From assembly GCA_041393015.1 (NCBI GenBank), contig JAWKKV010000004.1, positions 62,001 through 126,000 on the forward strand: a DNA stretch of 64,000 nucleotides, written 5' to 3'. Shown here in pieces: positions 18,152 to 27,920 of the stretch. The translations under genes and the position numbers were made by a program. The stretch is from JAGQYH01 sp041393015. GTDB lineage: Bacteria; Bacteroidota; Bacteroidia; Chitinophagales; JADIYW01. How positions within the stretch are numbered: the stretch's first letter is position 1; each line of letters begins with the position of its first letter. The notes under the pieces are model-generated. The model ran no database searches. It was not told where the DNA came from and saw nothing but the letters and a program-made list of their open reading frames with translations.

Positions 18152-20573
18152 AGTTTCTCAACGGCTTTCCTGTTTGCAACATATGTTGAATTCTTTCCAA
18201 TGTTTTCTTTTCACCGCAAAGACTTAAGAAAGCTTCTCTTTCAAGATCTAATAGATATTGTTCTGATACTTTTGTTGGCATAGAAAGGTCTCCACCACAA
18301 ATGGCAAAGGCAACTTTCTTGGCAATTAAAGCATCATGCTCAGAAATATATCCTCCCATTTTGAAAGATTCAACACCTATGGTGAATGTACCTAAAGCTG
18401 TTCTTCCTAATGCTTGAATATCATTTCTTGCTGCCGGTTGAGAATATCCAGCTCTATCTAAATCTAATACAGTAGCTTTTGCTTCAGCTATTAATCTCTT
18501 TTGATTAACTACCATTCTATCAACACCTGATCTTAATAATCCAGCATCAAATGCTTCTTCTGCTGAAGTAGCCACTTTTGCCATGGCAATATCTAAGAAT
18601 CTTTGTTGTAAAGCAGGGATTTCAACATCCCCTGCATAGTAACCATCAGATGCTCTAAGTGCGAATTCTTTAACGCCACCACCGCCAGGTAACAATCCAA
18701 CACCAACTTCCACTAAACCAATGTAAGTTTCCGCTGCTGCCACTGCAACATCAGCGTGCATGGTTATCTCGCAACCACCACCTAATGTCATTCCATGAGG
18801 TGCTGCCACTACTGGAATAGATGAATATCTACATCTCATAGTAGTATTTTGGAAGCTTCTAATAGCAAAGTCTAACTCATCATATTCTTGCTCCATGGCT
18901 AACATGAAGATCATCATTAAGTTAGCACCAACTGAGAAGTTGGTAGCATCGTTTCCGATTACTAAACCTTTCCATCCTTTTTCTGCAATTTCAATAGATT
19001 TATTGATGCCTTCTAACACTTCAGCGCCAATTGAATTCATTTTTGAACGGAATTCTAAATTCAAAACACCATCACCTATATCGTGTAATACTGCACCTGA
19101 ATTTGACCAAACTGGTTTTTTATCTCTTAAGTTATCTAAGATGATAAATGCTTCTGCACCAGGAACCGTAACATAAGTTTTGCTGTCTACGTCATAGTAT
19201 TTTCTTACTCCTCCTTCTACTTTATAAAAAGTATCATGACCTGTAGCCAACATATCAGTTACCCAACTTTTTACTTCTAAGCCTTCCGCTTTTGCTAATT
19301 CAATACCTTTTTCGATACCTACCATATCCCAATATTCAAAAGGACCTGCTTCCCAAGCAAAACCTGCTCTTAAAGCATCGTCAATGGCATATAGATTATC
19401 TGAAATTTCAGGAATTCTATTAGATACATAAGCAAACAAACCACCTAATGATCTTTTTACTAACTGAGCACCTTTGTCATCAGACTTTACAAAAGATCTA
19501 ATTTTATCACCTAAATCATCAAATGTTTTAGCAGTTGCTAAACTTCCAATTTTAGGTCTGTCTGCCGGAGCATATTCTAATGTTTCAAGATTTAAAGCGA
19601 AAGTGTTTCTCTTAGCATCTCTATAATAGAACCCTTTTTTAGTTTTATTTCCGAAGAATTTATTTTCTAAAAGGAAGTCCATGTATTTAGGAGTATCGAA
19701 AGCACTTGCTTGCTCATCATTAGGACAATTATCTTTGATGCCAGCCATTACTTTAACAGCAGTATCATGACCTACTAAATCACCTAATCTAAAGGTTCCT
19801 GTTTTAGGACGTCCGATTGCCGGACCAGTTAACTGATCTACTGCTTCTATCGACAAACCTAATTCAGTAGTTAATTGGTAAATTTTTGCCATGGCATAAA
19901 CACCCACTCTGTTCGCAATAAATGCAGGTGTATCTTTACAAAGCACGGTTTCTTTTCCTAAGAATTTATCACCATATTCCATTAAGAAGTCTACTACTTC
20001 AGGATCTGTTTGTGGCGTTGGGATAATTTCCAATAATCTCAAATATCTTGGAGGATTAAAGAAGTGTGTTCCACAAAAGTGCTTTACAAAATCTTCACTT
20101 CTTCCTTCTGTCATTAAGTGAATTGGAATTCCTGAAGTGTTAGAAGTAATTAAAGAACCAGCTTTTCTATGTTTTTCAACTTTTTCAAAAACCTGCTTTT
20201 TAATGTCTAATCTTTCAATCACAACTTCGATTACCCAATCGCAATCTTTTATTTTGCTTAAATCATCATCGAAATTGCCAGTAGTAATTCTAGCGGCAAA
20301 GTCGTTGTTGTAAAAAGGAGCCGGCTTAGATTTTAAAGCAGCCTGAAGTGCACCATTAACAATTCTGTTTCTAGCCGCTTTATTATTTTTTTCTTCCTCT
20401 TTTAAGTCAAAAGGAACGATATCAAGTAATAAAACTTCTAAACCGATATTAGCAAAATGGGCAGCAATTCCTGATCCCATTACTCCTGATCCTAAAACGG
20501 CTACTTTTTTAATAGCTCTTTTAGGTTTTGATTTTCCCCCATTTGGGGATTGTTTTTCTAAAACTGCGTCCAT
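18150..20573 (-). CDS. 3-hydroxyacyl-CoA dehydrogenase / enoyl-CoA hydratase fusion
   Basis: An 807-residue bifunctional beta-oxidation enzyme. The NAD-binding domain is N-terminal (GSGVMGSGIAAHFANIG, about 29-45). The HAD signature region is HFFNPPRYLRLLEIIP with the C-terminal HAD domain after it. The enoyl-CoA hydratase/isomerase domain is at the C-terminal side (HGMTLGGGCEITMHADVAVA and VGVGLLPGGGG). This order, dehydrogenase first and hydratase last, is the reverse of E. coli FadB and is usual for this subfamily. It works with the thiolase and acyl-CoA dehydrogenase downstream, and it is 47 nt after the TetR gene. The stop codon overlaps the right inverted repeat of the inserted element. 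Confidence 0.94.
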   Translation of the reverse strand: MDAVLEKQSPNGGKSKPKRAIKKVAVLGSGVMGSGIAAHFANIGLEVLLLDIVPFDLKEEEKNNKAARNRIVNGALQAALKSKPAPFYNNDFAARITTGNFDDDLSKIKDCDWVIEVVIERLDIKKQVFEKVEKHRKAGSLITSNTSGIPIHLMTEGRSEDFVKHFCGTHFFNPPRYLRLLEIIPTPQTDPEVVDFLMEYGDKFLGKETVLCKDTPAFIANRVGVYAMAKIYQLTTELGLSIEAVDQLTGPAIGRPKTGTFRLGDLVGHDTAVKVMAGIKDNCPNDEQASAFDTPKYMDFLLENKFFGNKTKKGFYYRDAKRNTFALNLETLEYAPADRPKIGSLATAKTFDDLGDKIRSFVKSDDKGAQLVKRSLGGLFAYVSNRIPEISDNLYAIDDALRAGFAWEAGPFEYWDMVGIEKGIELAKAEGLEVKSWVTDMLATGHDTFYKVEGGVRKYYDVDSKTYVTVPGAEAFIILDNLRDKKPVWSNSGAVLHDIGDGVLNLEFRSKMNSIGAEVLEGINKSIEIAEKGWKGLVIGNDATNFSVGANLMMIFMLAMEQEYDELDFAIRSFQNTTMRCRYSSIPVVAAPHGMTLGGGCEITMHADVAVAAAETYIGLVEVGVGLLPGGGGVKEFALRASDGYYAGDVEIPALQQRFLDIAMAKVATSAEEAFDAGLLRSGVDRMVVNQKRLIAEAKATVLDLDRAGYSQPAARNDIQALGRTALGTFTIGVESFKMGGYISEHDALIAKKVAFAICGGDLSMPTKVSEQYLLDLEREAFLSLCGEKKTLERIQHMLQTGKPLRN

Positions 20574-20620
20574 ATTTATAATTTATAGTTGATGTTTATG
20601 GTTAATAAATGGTTTAAATT

Positions 20621-21214
20621 TTATTTGTTGAGTCGTTCTGCTTCTGCAATCATAAACGATGCAAAACGATCTTTAATTCTTTTGTTAGCTTCCATTAAAT
20701 ATTTGGGATTTTTAAAAATCCTTGTCAACATAACGGCTCCTTCAATTTCGGTAACTGTTTGCTCCGCTAGAATTTTAGCTTCATATTCTGGAGTGATTTG
20801 CAAATACACATTTTCTAATGCCTTAATCCATTCTAAAAAGAATTTTTGAATTTGATCTGCAAACTCAGGAATAACAATGGCTGTTTCTACCCCAATATTT
20901 CCTAAAACGTCTCCACCATCTTCCGATAAGTATATTTTTTTAGAAGCCTTGAACATAGCTTCCATTCTTTCTTGAGGATTTAGCTTTGAATCATAAGCGT
21001 AGCAGAAAACTTCTTTGGTGAAAAAATCGTGCATGTGCTCGATTACTTCTTTCATTAAAGCTTCTTTACTAGGAAAATAATGATAGATGCTGCCTTTCAG
21101 TAAACCACAAGCAGAGGCAATATCTGCCATTGACGTATTGTGATAGCTTTTTCGTCTAAATAATTTCATAGACTCTATCAATATAAATTGTTCGCTTACT
21201 TTTTGCTTTGGCAC
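20621..21214 (-). CDS. TetR/AcrR family regulator of the beta-oxidation operon
   Basis: 197 residues. The N-terminal helix-turn-helix is clear at about 8-55 (MADIASACGLLKGSIYHYFPSKEALM), followed by an all-helical ligand domain. The start is GTG at 21214, since an in-frame stop lies two codons upstream. It is the first gene of the beta-oxidation row, so it very probably represses that operon and itself, with an acyl-CoA as inducer, by analogy with FadR/PsrA-type TetR proteins. Two palindromes (21234-21261 and 21262-21285) sit 20-71 nt upstream and are candidate operators. Confidence 0.9.
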   Translation of the reverse strand: MPKQKVSEQFILIESMKLFRRKSYHNTSMADIASACGLLKGSIYHYFPSKEALMKEVIEHMHDFFTKEVFCYAYDSKLNPQERMEAMFKASKKIYLSEDGGDVLGNIGVETAIVIPEFADQIQKFFLEWIKALENVYLQITPEYEAKILAEQTVTEIEGAVMLTRIFKNPKYLMEANKRIKDRFASFMIAEAERLNK

Positions 21215-21233
21215 AAATTACATTTAGTGAAAT

Positions 21234-21261
21234 CTTTGCTAAAATAGGGGTTTTAGCAAAG
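21234..21261. promoter_or_regulatory. Perfect 11-bp inverted repeat upstream of the TetR gene
   Basis: CTTTGCTAAAA and its exact reverse complement TTTTAGCAAAG, separated by 6 bp (TAGGGG). It lies 20 nt upstream of the GTG start. It could be an operator or a hairpin in the leader; its place directly beside a second palindrome favours an operator. Confidence 0.6.
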
Positions 21262-21285
21262 TTTGCCAAACAACCGTTTGGTAAA
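21262..21285. promoter_or_regulatory. Candidate TetR operator palindrome
   Basis: TTTGCCAAAC, 4-bp centre AACC, then GTTTGGTAAA: 10-bp arms with one mismatch. Size and symmetry are typical of TetR-family operators. It directly abuts the other palindrome; both share TTTGC and AAA/TTT edges but are different sequences, so they may bind different proteins or two dimers with different affinity. Confidence 0.6.
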
Positions 21286-21344
21286 ATTAAAGGTTTAATA
21301 TTTGGGTAATAAAGCCGCTCTTTAGCGCTATATAAGAATAGATT

Positions 21345-24300
21345 TTATTTTTTCAGAATGACTAATTTCTCTTGAATAATTGAAATGTTTTCATGTAAAA
21401 CAATAACCGTATAAACGCCATTTGATAGATTCTTTAAACTGATTTCTACTTGTTTTTGACTGTCGTCTAGCTCTAATTGTTTGGCAATTTTACCATCAAC
21501 ACTGATAATCTGAAGAATTGAATTTTTTGGGATCTCAATTCCTGATCTAAGTATGGTGCTATTTTTTGCCGGATTAGGAATTAAATCAACTGTTGAGGAT
21601 TTAAATTCCTCTACTATTCCTACAGTCGATAAATCAATAATTTCACTGTATGTGCATTGACCGTTATTGATCGATAATTCTACTGTATAAATTCCAGGCA
21701 ATAAAAAAGTATGATTTGGATTTTGCTGGTTAGATGTTGTATTGTCACCAAAATCCCAAAACCAATCCGTTGCATTAAAAGATTGATCGGTTAATTGAAT
21801 AGTTGACCCTGTTAGATCGTAATTGAAATTAGCTTCACTAATTTCTATATCTATAGTGCTTCTTTCACTTACACATTGAACTTCGCTTACTGTTTTTGAT
21901 TGTTCTACAAAATAAGTGGTTGAGGAAAACAATTCAGGAGTGATGTATTGATTTTCGGTACTTACTATATCATTATTATCGTTGAACCAAAATAGATCGT
22001 TATCACTTTCCGCAGTTAAAATAAATGTATCGCCAACACAGCCTTGTTCATTTAAACCAACTGTCGGAGGATCTAAAAGTATTACTGTTATCAAATCTGA
22101 TTTTTCTTCCGTTGAAGAACTGATATTATCGGTTATTGATAAGGAAACCGTGTATGTGCCTGAGTTTTGATAAGTATGTGTTGGATTGGCTTCATCAGAG
22201 CTGTTTCCATCTCCAAAATCCCAATTATATACAAGCGGTGTTCCTACAGATTGATCTGTAAATTCAATGATTCCATCGCATGAAACGCTAATGTCAGATG
22301 TAAAATTGGCGATGAAGGGATCAACACATGGCGGAACATCAAAGGATTCAACTTCATCACCTACAACAAACAATGCATTTGTACTGGCATCAACACCAAC
22401 GCCTCTTCTTGCAAAAACTTCCCATATTAAACATGAGTTATCTCCATTGTTATTGATTTCATCTGCTGCTAAAATAGCATCTCTACCACTCACAAAACTT
22501 GGATTACAAGGAGTCATTTTTAGGCCATCAATTACTAATTGTAAGGCAATGTTGTTTCCGCCTGTGCCATTGTATATATCGGGATCATAGCCATATTTAT
22601 CTATTAATGCCCAAGTCATATCCCATAAAATGGTTGCCCAAACAAATCCTACACCATGCGGTATACTAACGTCTTTAATATCTGCATAAGTAAAGTCGTT
22701 TATTGTGAAACTAGTATCATAGGGAGCTGGTCTGATCCCAAAACCTGTTTCAGGTACTTCATTCAAAACAAAAGTCCCAATAGCTCTATAAACGGGGTTG
22801 GGAATGTCATTATTTAAGGTTAGCATTAAGCCAAAATAATCGCTCCAGCCTTCACCCATTTGCTCGTTATTGTTCATGCAATTGCTGTTGTTGGGACCAC
22901 CAAGTATACGATTTGAAATTCCATGGCCATATTCATGAGCTATAATTCCATTGTCAAAATTAGCATCATAAATAATTGCATTGGCAGACGAATCAACAAT
23001 TGTGGCATTAACTGTTCCACCATTTAAAATTTCAGCTTTTATAGCTTCTCCATCTTCTTTTGAAATCATTAAGGAGGGAATTGTAATAGTAAGATCTGTA
23101 CCGCCCAAATTGGTAGGTGGTCCATCAATATTATTGACTACTATTACTGCTTTGGCACCTGCATTTTGTGCTCTTTTTACTTTAGCAACAAAAGTACAAT
23201 CGCCTCTATCTAAAATAACTATTTTGTCGTTTAAAGAAACTCCATTTATAGCCGGTTCGCAAGCATCATTTATTGGCTCAGTGCCGTCTTCATATATAAA
23301 TACATCTCTTGTTAAGCCATTGGTTGGAATATTTGGGCCAAATTGAGCATCTGCAGTTATATAACCACCGGCAAGATTTCCGGGTGCATTAATGTAGAGA
23401 TTTTTAGATACACCATTCCATAAATACATTTGCATGGTTGGGTTTTGACCATCTCGAGGAGTGAAGAAATTTGCATTATTAAAGCCCGATCCATCTAAGC
23501 CTTCTGCTCGAACATGATCACCTCCTTGTCCACCATTGCCATAATTGTTGGCTTGAAAGTTTCCGGCTTGTTCATCGAAGCCGTAATTATACATTACATC
23601 ATGAACGATATTTGACATGTAAAATAAATTGGTTAACGCTGCATCTTGGTTGTTTAGTGGCGCAGTATCAAATGTAAAAGGGAAATCGAATAGAAGACCG
23701 GTGCCTCCTTCTGGCGAGTATCCAGGATTGTCGTTGTTGTCAGCATCTTCGTATGCATAAACATTATTGCCACGAGTGATGGTATATTCTGGACCTTCAG
23801 ATCCATTAGTATCGTGCCAACCGAATGGAGAAGCCACTAAGTTTTCAGGACTGGATATTAATGTTTGAGGACCATGAATTGGACTTTCAACAGGAATAGT
23901 GAATACATTATAACCAGAACTAGCTCTGGCATTTTGACTGTGATCGGTAGCAGCATGTTTATGGTTTTTGTGAGCGACAGTTTTAGTGTCGAAACCATCA
24001 CCAAACTTACAATGCAACACTTGATCCCATTCGTCGAGTACTAATCCGCTAACGCCATCCACTACTACATTCCATACATTTTGTCCGTTTTTGCCATATA
24101 AAATTACTATGTAACTTATTCTGAGTTGATCATTTTTGTCTAGAAAGTAAACATTTTCTAGTTCAGTTTTTAAAACGGATGCGGCCTCTATATCTAAATG
24201 TTTAGTAGCGATATCAATAGCGTTTTCTTGATTTAGAACAAATGTTGTAGCATTTGTCTTTTCTCCAATATTTTTTATCAAATTACTTGCTGTGTAAAGT

Positions 24301-24575
24301 ACCTTGCCATTTTTATCAATAGTAAAATTACACATGGCATTAAAAACATCTAAACCATTGTAATTCTGTTGAATATGGACATGCGTTAGTTCATTTTTCT
24401 TACTTTGATATTCAGAAGAGATACTCCATAGATTAAGATCAGCATCAGATAATTTTAGCTCTTCTTTATGGACTGTGAGATAGTCTGTAATTGTTTTTTT
24501 GCTGTCTTGAGCGTTTAAAGTAGATGTAAGGAACAAAGAAATTAAGATGAACAATGGTAGAGCGGAATATTTCAT
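21345..24575 (-). CDS. M36 (fungalysin-type) metalloprotease, secreted by T9SS
   Basis: 1076 residues. Signal peptide to about 22 (TSTLNAQ), then an FTP propeptide to about 200. The catalytic domain has the zinc motif HEYGH (547-551) and the third ligand Glu575 in GEGWSDY. A PA domain is inserted at about 420-525 (KIVILDRGDCTFVAKVKRAQ). Two PKD domains follow (YNWDFGDGNSSDEANPTHTY and WFWDFGDNTTSNQQNPNHTF). The end is a type A T9SS sorting domain (IPNPAKNSTIL ... KLVILKK). The enzyme should be secreted as a proprotein and degrade extracellular proteins. It is a single gene behind the regulator of fatty-acid oxidation but on a separate transcript. Confidence 0.95.
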   Translation of the reverse strand: MKYSALPLFILISLFLTSTLNAQDSKKTITDYLTVHKEELKLSDADLNLWSISSEYQSKKNELTHVHIQQNYNGLDVFNAMCNFTIDKNGKVLYTASNLIKNIGEKTNATTFVLNQENAIDIATKHLDIEAASVLKTELENVYFLDKNDQLRISYIVILYGKNGQNVWNVVVDGVSGLVLDEWDQVLHCKFGDGFDTKTVAHKNHKHAATDHSQNARASSGYNVFTIPVESPIHGPQTLISSPENLVASPFGWHDTNGSEGPEYTITRGNNVYAYEDADNNDNPGYSPEGGTGLLFDFPFTFDTAPLNNQDAALTNLFYMSNIVHDVMYNYGFDEQAGNFQANNYGNGGQGGDHVRAEGLDGSGFNNANFFTPRDGQNPTMQMYLWNGVSKNLYINAPGNLAGGYITADAQFGPNIPTNGLTRDVFIYEDGTEPINDACEPAINGVSLNDKIVILDRGDCTFVAKVKRAQNAGAKAVIVVNNIDGPPTNLGGTDLTITIPSLMISKEDGEAIKAEILNGGTVNATIVDSSANAIIYDANFDNGIIAHEYGHGISNRILGGPNNSNCMNNNEQMGEGWSDYFGLMLTLNNDIPNPVYRAIGTFVLNEVPETGFGIRPAPYDTSFTINDFTYADIKDVSIPHGVGFVWATILWDMTWALIDKYGYDPDIYNGTGGNNIALQLVIDGLKMTPCNPSFVSGRDAILAADEINNNGDNSCLIWEVFARRGVGVDASTNALFVVGDEVESFDVPPCVDPFIANFTSDISVSCDGIIEFTDQSVGTPLVYNWDFGDGNSSDEANPTHTYQNSGTYTVSLSITDNISSSTEEKSDLITVILLDPPTVGLNEQGCVGDTFILTAESDNDLFWFNDNNDIVSTENQYITPELFSSTTYFVEQSKTVSEVQCVSERSTIDIEISEANFNYDLTGSTIQLTDQSFNATDWFWDFGDNTTSNQQNPNHTFLLPGIYTVELSINNGQCTYSEIIDLSTVGIVEEFKSSTVDLIPNPAKNSTILRSGIEIPKNSILQIISVDGKIAKQLELDDSQKQVEISLKNLSNGVYTVIVLHENISIIQEKLVILKK

Positions 24576-24721
24576 AATTGATTTGAGAGTTAAAAATCAA
24601 AACATTCAAAATAGAATTTTTGTTTTTACGATTACCAAAAATACTGTTTACAGGTCATTTTTTACATTATTTTGATTTAAGGGTCATACTTATGGGTGAC
24701 CTTTTGAGCATTTTATCATAG

Positions 24722-24729
24722 TAACTTTG
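24722..24729 (+). promoter_or_regulatory. Putative -7 box TAACTTTG
   Basis: Exact TAnnTTTG match 30 nt upstream of ATG 24760. It contains the TTG codon that opens a longer frame, which argues that the longer frame is not the true start. Confidence 0.55.
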
Positions 24730-24759
24730 AGATACCTCACTGTATTTAAACTTATTAAA

Positions 24760-25029
24760 ATGTTTGCACTTACAAAAAATCATTTGAAAAAGAAGAATGT
24801 TATAGCTGAGAAAGATGGTTATCAGTTGTTAGAAAAGCATGCTATTGTTTACTTGCATAACTGGGCAGTTAAAAATGGTACTATTGAAGTAGATACACAG
24901 ATTAAAATTTTGATGCAAAGTTTAAAAAGTGATTTTGAACTAGCGCCAGAGCAAACTATTTGGGAATTAGAAAATAACGCTAGAAGTAAATTTAAAGATG
25001 TAGACAGTTTATTGAAGAGTTTGCATTAA
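24760..25029 (+). CDS. Hypothetical protein, 89 residues
   Basis: A small, probably soluble protein beginning MFALTKNHLKKKNVIAEK. It is rich in Lys, Glu and Leu and mostly helical, with no signal peptide or known motif. The start is put at ATG 24760 rather than TTG 24727, because the latter lies inside a promoter box. I do not recognise the family. It stands alone between the divergent metalloprotease gene and the next plus-strand gene. Confidence 0.6.
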   Translation: MFALTKNHLKKKNVIAEKDGYQLLEKHAIVYLHNWAVKNGTIEVDTQIKILMQSLKSDFELAPEQTIWELENNARSKFKDVDSLLKSLH

Positions 25030-25190
25030 AATTCATTACTTATATTTTATAGTAGTTGTTTAAATCATTCATTTCTTTCCTCTAGTTTTATATTGAATAG
25101 TGATGAGCTGAACTTTTCTATAAGGTAACTAGGTAATTGATATGTCTAAGGTTTTTACATAAGTTTAAAAACCGTTTCATCATAGATTGT

Positions 25191-25198
25191 TAATTTTG
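25191..25198 (+). promoter_or_regulatory. Putative -7 box TAATTTTG
   Basis: Exact TAnnTTTG match ending 18 nt before ATG 25217; it overlaps the upstream TTG/ATT codons of a longer open frame and so helps to fix the start. Confidence 0.55.
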
Positions 25199-25216
25199 CA
25201 TTTCACAAAGCGGTTT

Positions 25217-26122
25217 ATGAAGGGTTTAAAAATATTACTAGTTGTCATTTTTGCTTTTATTTTAACAAGTACTCAAGCGCAAGGGCCACACAATCAGTTA
25301 ATTTCAATGACTAAGCAAGAGGCTCAAGCTTTGGCTGATGAGCTTCATTTAGATGAGCAAGATGCTAGAACATTAAGGGTGATTTATGTCAATCATGCAA
25401 TGGGTGTAGAAGATTTAATTGTAGCAGCTGATCCTGAAATCAATTTATTAAAAGAAGTAAAAGCACTAGGTAAATTGAAGGAAGAGCAAATTGAAAATCT
25501 ACTTTCAGAAGAAAATTATAAGCTGTATAAATACAAAGAGGAGCAGAGCATAGTTAGGCAAGAATCAGAATTTGATAGTTTGCAGATGTACTTTAATGAT
25601 CCGGAATTTAACGAAGCAGTGCTTAATTACTTCGATGAAAATGTAAGTCCATACTTAATTTACTATCACCAGACATACTTTAAGCCCGCACTAAAGCAAA
25701 AACACTATTTTAAAATTAATCAGGATAGAGAAAAATTAAATGAGCATGGTCGCCAATTAGATTCAATTAAACTAGCCACTGGAAAGCGCTTTGAATTTGA
25801 TGCTGTTTTAGAAGATGATCTTGAAAATACCCTTAAGGATCTCAAGCGTTTAAGGAAAAAATATATTGACCGTTTAGACTATATAAATGTCTCTATGGGA
25901 CCTGTGGTTAGAGAATGGAATGCAGATTATATAAAAATGGTGCAAGAGTATTATAAAGATGATGTTTATCAGCAAATTGATGAATACAGTAAATACTTAA
26001 ATGCATATGGTATCAATTATATTGTAGGTCAATTTTCTCTTTTATTATTTGATGTCTACGAACCTAGAGGCTATGTGGAAGGCAGAGATATTTTGATTGA
26101 GATGTTGCGATCGGCGAATTAG
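25217..26122 (+). CDS. Exported hypothetical protein
   Basis: 301 residues with a signal peptide (MKGLKILLVVIFAFILTSTQAQG, described here only in part: hydrophobic core 6-17, cleavage near AQ-AQG). The mature part is charged and helical, with heptad-like stretches such as KEEQIENLLSEENYKLYKYK and LEDDLENTLKDLKRLRKKY. That suggests a coiled-coil periplasmic or surface protein. No family is recognised. The start is ATG 25217, since the longer frame begins in a promoter box. Confidence 0.65.
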   Translation: MKGLKILLVVIFAFILTSTQAQGPHNQLISMTKQEAQALADELHLDEQDARTLRVIYVNHAMGVEDLIVAADPEINLLKEVKALGKLKEEQIENLLSEENYKLYKYKEEQSIVRQESEFDSLQMYFNDPEFNEAVLNYFDENVSPYLIYYHQTYFKPALKQKHYFKINQDREKLNEHGRQLDSIKLATGKRFEFDAVLEDDLENTLKDLKRLRKKYIDRLDYINVSMGPVVREWNADYIKMVQEYYKDDVYQQIDEYSKYLNAYGINYIVGQFSLLLFDVYEPRGYVEGRDILIEMLRSAN

Positions 26123-26217
26123 TCTTCAAGATTCAAACACAAAATCAAATTCAAATCAAAGAAAATTGCTTAATAAATTTTTCCATAAATCCATAAATCC
26201 CAAAAACCAATTTCCAA

Positions 26218-27876
26218 CTAATTCATCAATTCTCTAGCGGTATTCAAAGCAGATTCGCCAGGTTTATCACCGCTGAGCATTTTGGCTATTTCAACTACTT
26301 TTTCTTCTTCATTTAAAATACTTACACCCGTTTTGGTAATTTCTGATGAATGATCTTTATAAACGAACAAATGCTGATTAGCTTGGGCAGCAATTTGAGG
26401 TAAATGGGTAATAGAGATAATCTGATGGTTCTTTGCCAATTGTTTGAAAACGTCACCAACCTTACCGGCTACTTCGCCTGAAATACCCGTATCAATTTCA
26501 TCAAAAATCATTGTGGGTAAATTCACATTATCTGCCATAATAGATTTTACGGCTAGCATCAATCTAGAACGTTCGCCACCGGAAGCTACTTTTTTTAATG
26601 GTAACGCTTCACTTCCTTTGTTGGCGGAGAATAGCATTTCAAACGTATCAATACCCGAAGCTGTCATTTCCTCGCTGTCTAATTGGATATGCTTAAATGA
26701 AATTCGAGCATGTGGCATTCCAATTTGTTTCAAAATGGTTTCAGCTGCTTCTATAAACGATTTTGTCTGTTTACTTCTCGATGTCGATATTTGTTTCGCT
26801 TGTACAAATAATTCTTTCTCCAACTTTGAGACTTCAATTTCCAATTGCGCTAAATGTTCATCACTGATGTTTAACTCATTGATTTGATCGGCTAAGGACT
26901 GATGTAAATCGACTAATTCACTTACGTCTTGTAAATGATGTTTGTGCAATAAACGGTTGATAAGGTCTTGGCGTTCTTTCAGTAACTGTAATCGATCTTC
27001 ATCCACATCCGTATTATTAGCGATTCTATTTAAGTCAGCGTTAATGTCTTCCAATTCAATTAATAACTGATCAATTCGTTCATTCAATTGATGTAATGGC
27101 TCACTGAATTTTGAAAGATGCTTTATTTTATAGCTCAATTCATTAAAAAGCTCCAATACATTAATCTCGCCATCGCTTAACAACTCTACGGCTACACCTA
27201 AATTCTCTTGAATGGCTTCTGCATTTTCCAATAGATTTAACTCCTCTTCAATATCGCTATCTTTGTCTACAGACAATCTAGCTTCTTCTAATTCATCAAA
27301 TTGAAATTGCAAATAATCTAAGTCTGTTTTCTGAGTTTGAATACTTTCTCTTAAAGTCTTTAACTGCTTTTTCTTTTTAGAATAACTATTAAACGACTTG
27401 CTAAATTCGGATACAGTATCTGCCTGATTGGCTAAATGATCGAGAATATCTAAGTAAAAATTTTTATCTAAAAGTGCCTGTGTTTCATGTTGAGCATGTA
27501 AATCAACCAACTGTTCGGTTAATTGCTTTAAGAGATCTAAAGTAACAGGACTGTCATTGATAAAAGCACGTGATTTTCCATCTGATCGAATTTCTCGTCT
27601 AATGATGGTCTGGTCAGCATAATCGAGATCATTTTCTTCAAAAAATGTTTTTAAATGTAGCTGATCGATTGAAAAATTACCTTCGATAATGCTTTTTTCT
27701 TCTTTATGTCGCAACACAGAAGTATCCGCTCTTTTTCCTAAGATCATGTTTAAGGCACCCAATAATATAGACTTACCAGCACCCGTTTCACCGGTAATAA
27801 TATTTAGTTGAGGGTGAAATTTTACCTCCAACTCATCTATAATGGCATAGTTTTTTATAAAAAGACTTTGTAACAT
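26218..27876 (-). CDS. recN: DNA repair protein RecN
   Basis: A 552-residue SMC-like ATPase for repair of double-strand breaks. Walker A is in IITGETGAGKSILLGALNMI near the N-terminus, the long central coiled coil spans about 150-370, and the C-terminal signature and Walker B are ASGGERSRLMLA and TMIFDEIDTGISGEVA. Length is normal. It is at the end of the bamD-rpoZ-coaBC-porD-dinB block, a usual gene order in this phylum. A TAATTTTG box only 7 nt upstream of the ATG suggests its own promoter and a very short leader. Confidence 0.97.
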   Translation of the reverse strand: MLQSLFIKNYAIIDELEVKFHPQLNIITGETGAGKSILLGALNMILGKRADTSVLRHKEEKSIIEGNFSIDQLHLKTFFEENDLDYADQTIIRREIRSDGKSRAFINDSPVTLDLLKQLTEQLVDLHAQHETQALLDKNFYLDILDHLANQADTVSEFSKSFNSYSKKKKQLKTLRESIQTQKTDLDYLQFQFDELEEARLSVDKDSDIEEELNLLENAEAIQENLGVAVELLSDGEINVLELFNELSYKIKHLSKFSEPLHQLNERIDQLLIELEDINADLNRIANNTDVDEDRLQLLKERQDLINRLLHKHHLQDVSELVDLHQSLADQINELNISDEHLAQLEIEVSKLEKELFVQAKQISTSRSKQTKSFIEAAETILKQIGMPHARISFKHIQLDSEEMTASGIDTFEMLFSANKGSEALPLKKVASGGERSRLMLAVKSIMADNVNLPTMIFDEIDTGISGEVAGKVGDVFKQLAKNHQIISITHLPQIAAQANQHLFVYKDHSSEITKTGVSILNEEEKVVEIAKMLSGDKPGESALNTARELMN

Positions 27877-27883
27877 GATGACG

Positions 27884-27891
27884 CAAAATTA
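27884..27891 (-). promoter_or_regulatory. Putative -7 box TAATTTTG for recN
   Basis: TAATTTTG on the minus strand, with only 7 nt between the box and the recN ATG. Transcription would begin at or next to the start codon. Confidence 0.5.
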
Positions 27892-27920
27892 CAGATAGTT
27901 TCTTTTATAAAAGTGATAAA

